From assembly GCA_007120745.1 (NCBI GenBank), contig SKNC01000042.1, positions 1 to 7,965 on the forward strand: a DNA stretch of 7,965 nucleotides, given 5' to 3'. Positions within the stretch are counted from its first letter, which is position 1. Each line of letters opens with the position of its first letter. The notes beneath the pieces were generated by a model, which was not told the origin of the DNA, made no database searches, and saw only the letters and a list, made by a program, of their open reading frames with translations. Position numbers and translations under genes: made by a program. Of this stretch, positions 5,872 through 7,965 are shown in pieces. This DNA comes from Bacillota bacterium. Its GTDB lineage: Bacteria > Bacillota > Dethiobacteria > SKNC01.

Positions 5872-7965
5872 ATGAGCAAGGTATTGGTCCTGGCGGAAAA
5901 ACCTTCTGTGGGAAGGGACCTGGCCAGGGTATTAAATTGTAAAGAAAAAAGAAACGGGTATTATGAAGGCAGCAATTATATTGTTACCTGGGGGCTGGGG
6001 CATTTGGTTACCCTGGCTGACCCCGAGGCTTATGGTGAAAAATTTAAGCAGTGGAACCTGGAGACCCTGCCCATGCTGCCGGGAAAACTAAAACTTGTGG
6101 TAATTAAGCAGAGCGGTAAGCAGTTTAATACCGTGAAAAAGCTGATGAACCAGAAAGATGTCCGGCAGATTGTCATTGCTACCGATGCGGGGAGAGAGGG
6201 GGAACTGGTTGCCCGGTGGATTATAGAAAAGGCCAATGTAGAAAAGCCCATCAAGCGGCTTTGGATTTCCTCCGTAACCGATAAAGCCATCAAAGAGGGC
6301 TTTAATAACTTAAAAAATGGCCGGGAGTATGATAACCTGTATGCTTCCGCCGCTGCCCGGGCCGAGGCTGACTGGCTGGTGGGGATAAATGCCACCCGGG
6401 CCCTGACCTGCAAATTTAATGCGCAGCTTTCCTGTGGGAGAGTCCAGACTCCTACTTTAGCCATTATTGCTGACAGAGAAGAGGAAATTAAAAACTTTCA
6501 GCCCAAGAAATTTTATGGAATTAAGGCTTCCGCCAATGGGCTGCAGCTGGTATGGCAGGACCGTAAAACCAAAAACCCCAGGATTTTTGATAAGGACAAA
6601 ATTGACAAATTATTGATGAAAGTAAAAGACCAAAAAAGTGCTGAAGTGGTAGAGGTTAATAAAACATATAAGAAAAAAAATGCTCCTTCGTTATATGACT
6701 TAACGGAGCTTCAAAGAGACGCCAACAAAAAGTATGATTTTTCCGCCAAAGAAACCTCCTCCCTTATGCAGAGGTTGTATGAAAATCACAAGGTTTTAAC
6801 CTATCCCAGAACGGATTCCAGGTATATTACCACAGATCTGGTGGATACCCTGAGGGACCGCATCAAGGCCTTTGGGTACGGACCTTATGCTTCACTGGCG
6901 GCAAAGGTTTTAAATAAGCCCATAAAACCCAACAAATCTTTCGTGGATAACAGTAAGGTATCTGACCACCATGCTATTATTCCTACGGAACAAACCGTTG
7001 TATTTAGCGATTTGAGTGATGGAGAAAGAAAGATATACGACCTGGTGGCAAAACGTTTTTTAGCCGTTTTATATCCTCCCTTCGAGTATGAGCAGACTAC
7101 TATTACGGCTAAGATTGGAGAAGAGTTCTTTACCGCCCGGGGAAAAACTATAATTGCCCAGGGCTGGAAAGAAGTCTATGAAAATAATTATGAGGAAGAA
7201 GAGGAGTCTGAAGAGGAACTGGTGGAGCAGGTCATTCCTCAGGTAAACAAAAAAGATATCTTAAAAATATCTGAAATTGTGCAGACAGCGGGAGAGACCA
7301 GGCCGCCCGCCCCCTTTAATGAGGCCGCGCTGCTGTCTGCCATGGAAAATCCGGCAAAATACATGGCCGGAGAGAAAAAGCAGTTAATAAAAACCATAGG
7401 CGAAGCGGGAGGCCTGGGGACCGCAGCCACCCGGGCGGATATCATCGAAAAGCTCTTCAACAGTTTCTTGATAGAAAAACAGGGAAAAAATATATATATC
7501 ACCTCCAAGGGAAAGCAGCTGCTGGAACTGGTGCCCCGGGACCTGAAATCCCCGGCCCTGACTGCACAGTGGGAACAGAAACTCAGTGCCATTGCCAGGG
7601 GCTCTTTAAATAAAAACCAGTTTGTTAATGAGATGAAACAGTACGCCAGGGCCGTGGTGGAAGAAGTAAAAAACAGCAGAGAAACCTTTAAACATGACAA
7701 CCTTACGGGGAACAGGTGCCCTCAATGCAATAAACATCTGCTGGAGGTAAAGGGAAAGAAAGGGAAAATGCTGGTCTGTCAAGACAGGGAGTGCGGTTAC
7801 CGGAAAGGCACAGCTAAGATCACCAATGCAAGGTGCCCGGAGTGTCACAAAAAATTAGAAATGAGGGGACAGGGGGAAGGACAGATTTTTGTGTGCAAAT
7901 GCGGTTTCAGGGAAAAGCTCTCTGCTTTTCATAGAAGAAAGAAACAGGAAGGCAGCAAAGTATCA
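5872..7965 (+). CDS. topB: DNA topoisomerase III, C-terminus cut off by the window edge
   Basis: This is a type IA topoisomerase that cuts and passes single strands, relaxing negative supercoils and decatenating replication or recombination intermediates. The 698 visible residues compare with roughly 730 in Bacillus TopB, so only a short tail is missing. The N-terminal TOPRIM domain shows LAEKPSVG with E9, and ATDAGREGE with D105 and E109. Gly107 stands where topoisomerase I has a second Asp, as is typical of this branch. RVQTPTLAII follows, and the active-site Tyr311 lies in TYPRTDSRY. Further family signatures are SDHHAIIPT and GEAGGLGTAATRADII. An acidic stretch (441-452) interrupts the body. 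The C-terminus has two four-cysteine zinc motifs, C616/C619/C636/C641 and C655/C658/C675/C677, closely like Bacillus TopB. ATG 5872 follows AAAGGA (5858-5863) at eight bases. It appears to be transcribed separately from the lipoprotein gene. Confidence 0.97.
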   Translation, partial: MSKVLVLAEKPSVGRDLARVLNCKEKRNGYYEGSNYIVTWGLGHLVTLADPEAYGEKFKQWNLETLPMLPGKLKLVVIKQSGKQFNTVKKLMNQKDVRQIVIATDAGREGELVARWIIEKANVEKPIKRLWISSVTDKAIKEGFNNLKNGREYDNLYASAAARAEADWLVGINATRALTCKFNAQLSCGRVQTPTLAIIADREEEIKNFQPKKFYGIKASANGLQLVWQDRKTKNPRIFDKDKIDKLLMKVKDQKSAEVVEVNKTYKKKNAPSLYDLTELQRDANKKYDFSAKETSSLMQRLYENHKVLTYPRTDSRYITTDLVDTLRDRIKAFGYGPYASLAAKVLNKPIKPNKSFVDNSKVSDHHAIIPTEQTVVFSDLSDGERKIYDLVAKRFLAVLYPPFEYEQTTITAKIGEEFFTARGKTIIAQGWKEVYENNYEEEEESEEELVEQVIPQVNKKDILKISEIVQTAGETRPPAPFNEAALLSAMENPAKYMAGEKKQLIKTIGEAGGLGTAATRADIIEKLFNSFLIEKQGKNIYITSKGKQLLELVPRDLKSPALTAQWEQKLSAIARGSLNKNQFVNEMKQYARAVVEEVKNSRETFKHDNLTGNRCPQCNKHLLEVKGKKGKMLVCQDRECGYRKGTAKITNARCPECHKKLEMRGQGEGQIFVCKCGFREKLSAFHRRKKQEGSKVS

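Noticed and set aside
7192..7227. Glu-rich stretch in topoisomerase III (residues 441-452)
   Set aside because: It looks like a flexible, variable acidic segment within an otherwise normal enzyme; the resemblance to the lipoprotein tail is compositional only.

Overview
The window looks like a chromosomal segment of a bacterium in the Bacillota (Firmicutes), probably Clostridia-like. The evidence is a Bacillus-type DNA topoisomerase III with two C-terminal cysteine-pair zinc motifs, strong AGGAGG-type ribosome binding sites, use of GTG and TTG starts, and moderate GC. This placement is an inference from gene content, not a database match. I saw no mobile element, CRISPR array, tRNA or rRNA.

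Layout. About the first 5.1 kb is one tightly packed minus-strand sucrose operon, read right to left: a PfkB-family sugar kinase, probably a fructokinase (4198-5118); a sucrose-phosphate synthase fused to a sucrose-6-phosphate phosphatase (2021-4201); and a sucrose synthase (1-2033, cut by the window's left edge). The genes overlap at both junctions. A 379-base divergent intergenic region (5119-5497) follows. Then, on the plus strand, come a very acidic 75-residue lipoprotein (5498-5725), an intrinsic terminator (5759-5787), an extended -10 promoter, and topB (5872 to the right edge, missing its C-terminal end).

How the genes work together. The fused enzyme would make sucrose from a nucleotide-glucose and fructose-6-phosphate and remove the phosphate. 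Sucrose synthase would cleave sucrose with a nucleoside diphosphate to nucleotide-glucose plus fructose. The kinase would return fructose to fructose-6-phosphate. The three genes thus encode a complete synthesis-and-recovery loop for intracellular sucrose, plausibly as a compatible solute or a reserve. The lipoprotein and topB have no evident link to sucrose.

The points most worth a second look are the apparent lack of any normal start codon for the sucrose synthase (an ATC sits at ideal spacing behind a perfect Shine-Dalgarno), the small Asp/Glu-rich lipoprotein with a His-x2-Cys-x2-Cys motif, and the absence in the sucrose synthase of the plant-type Gln/Asn pair linked to UDP preference.
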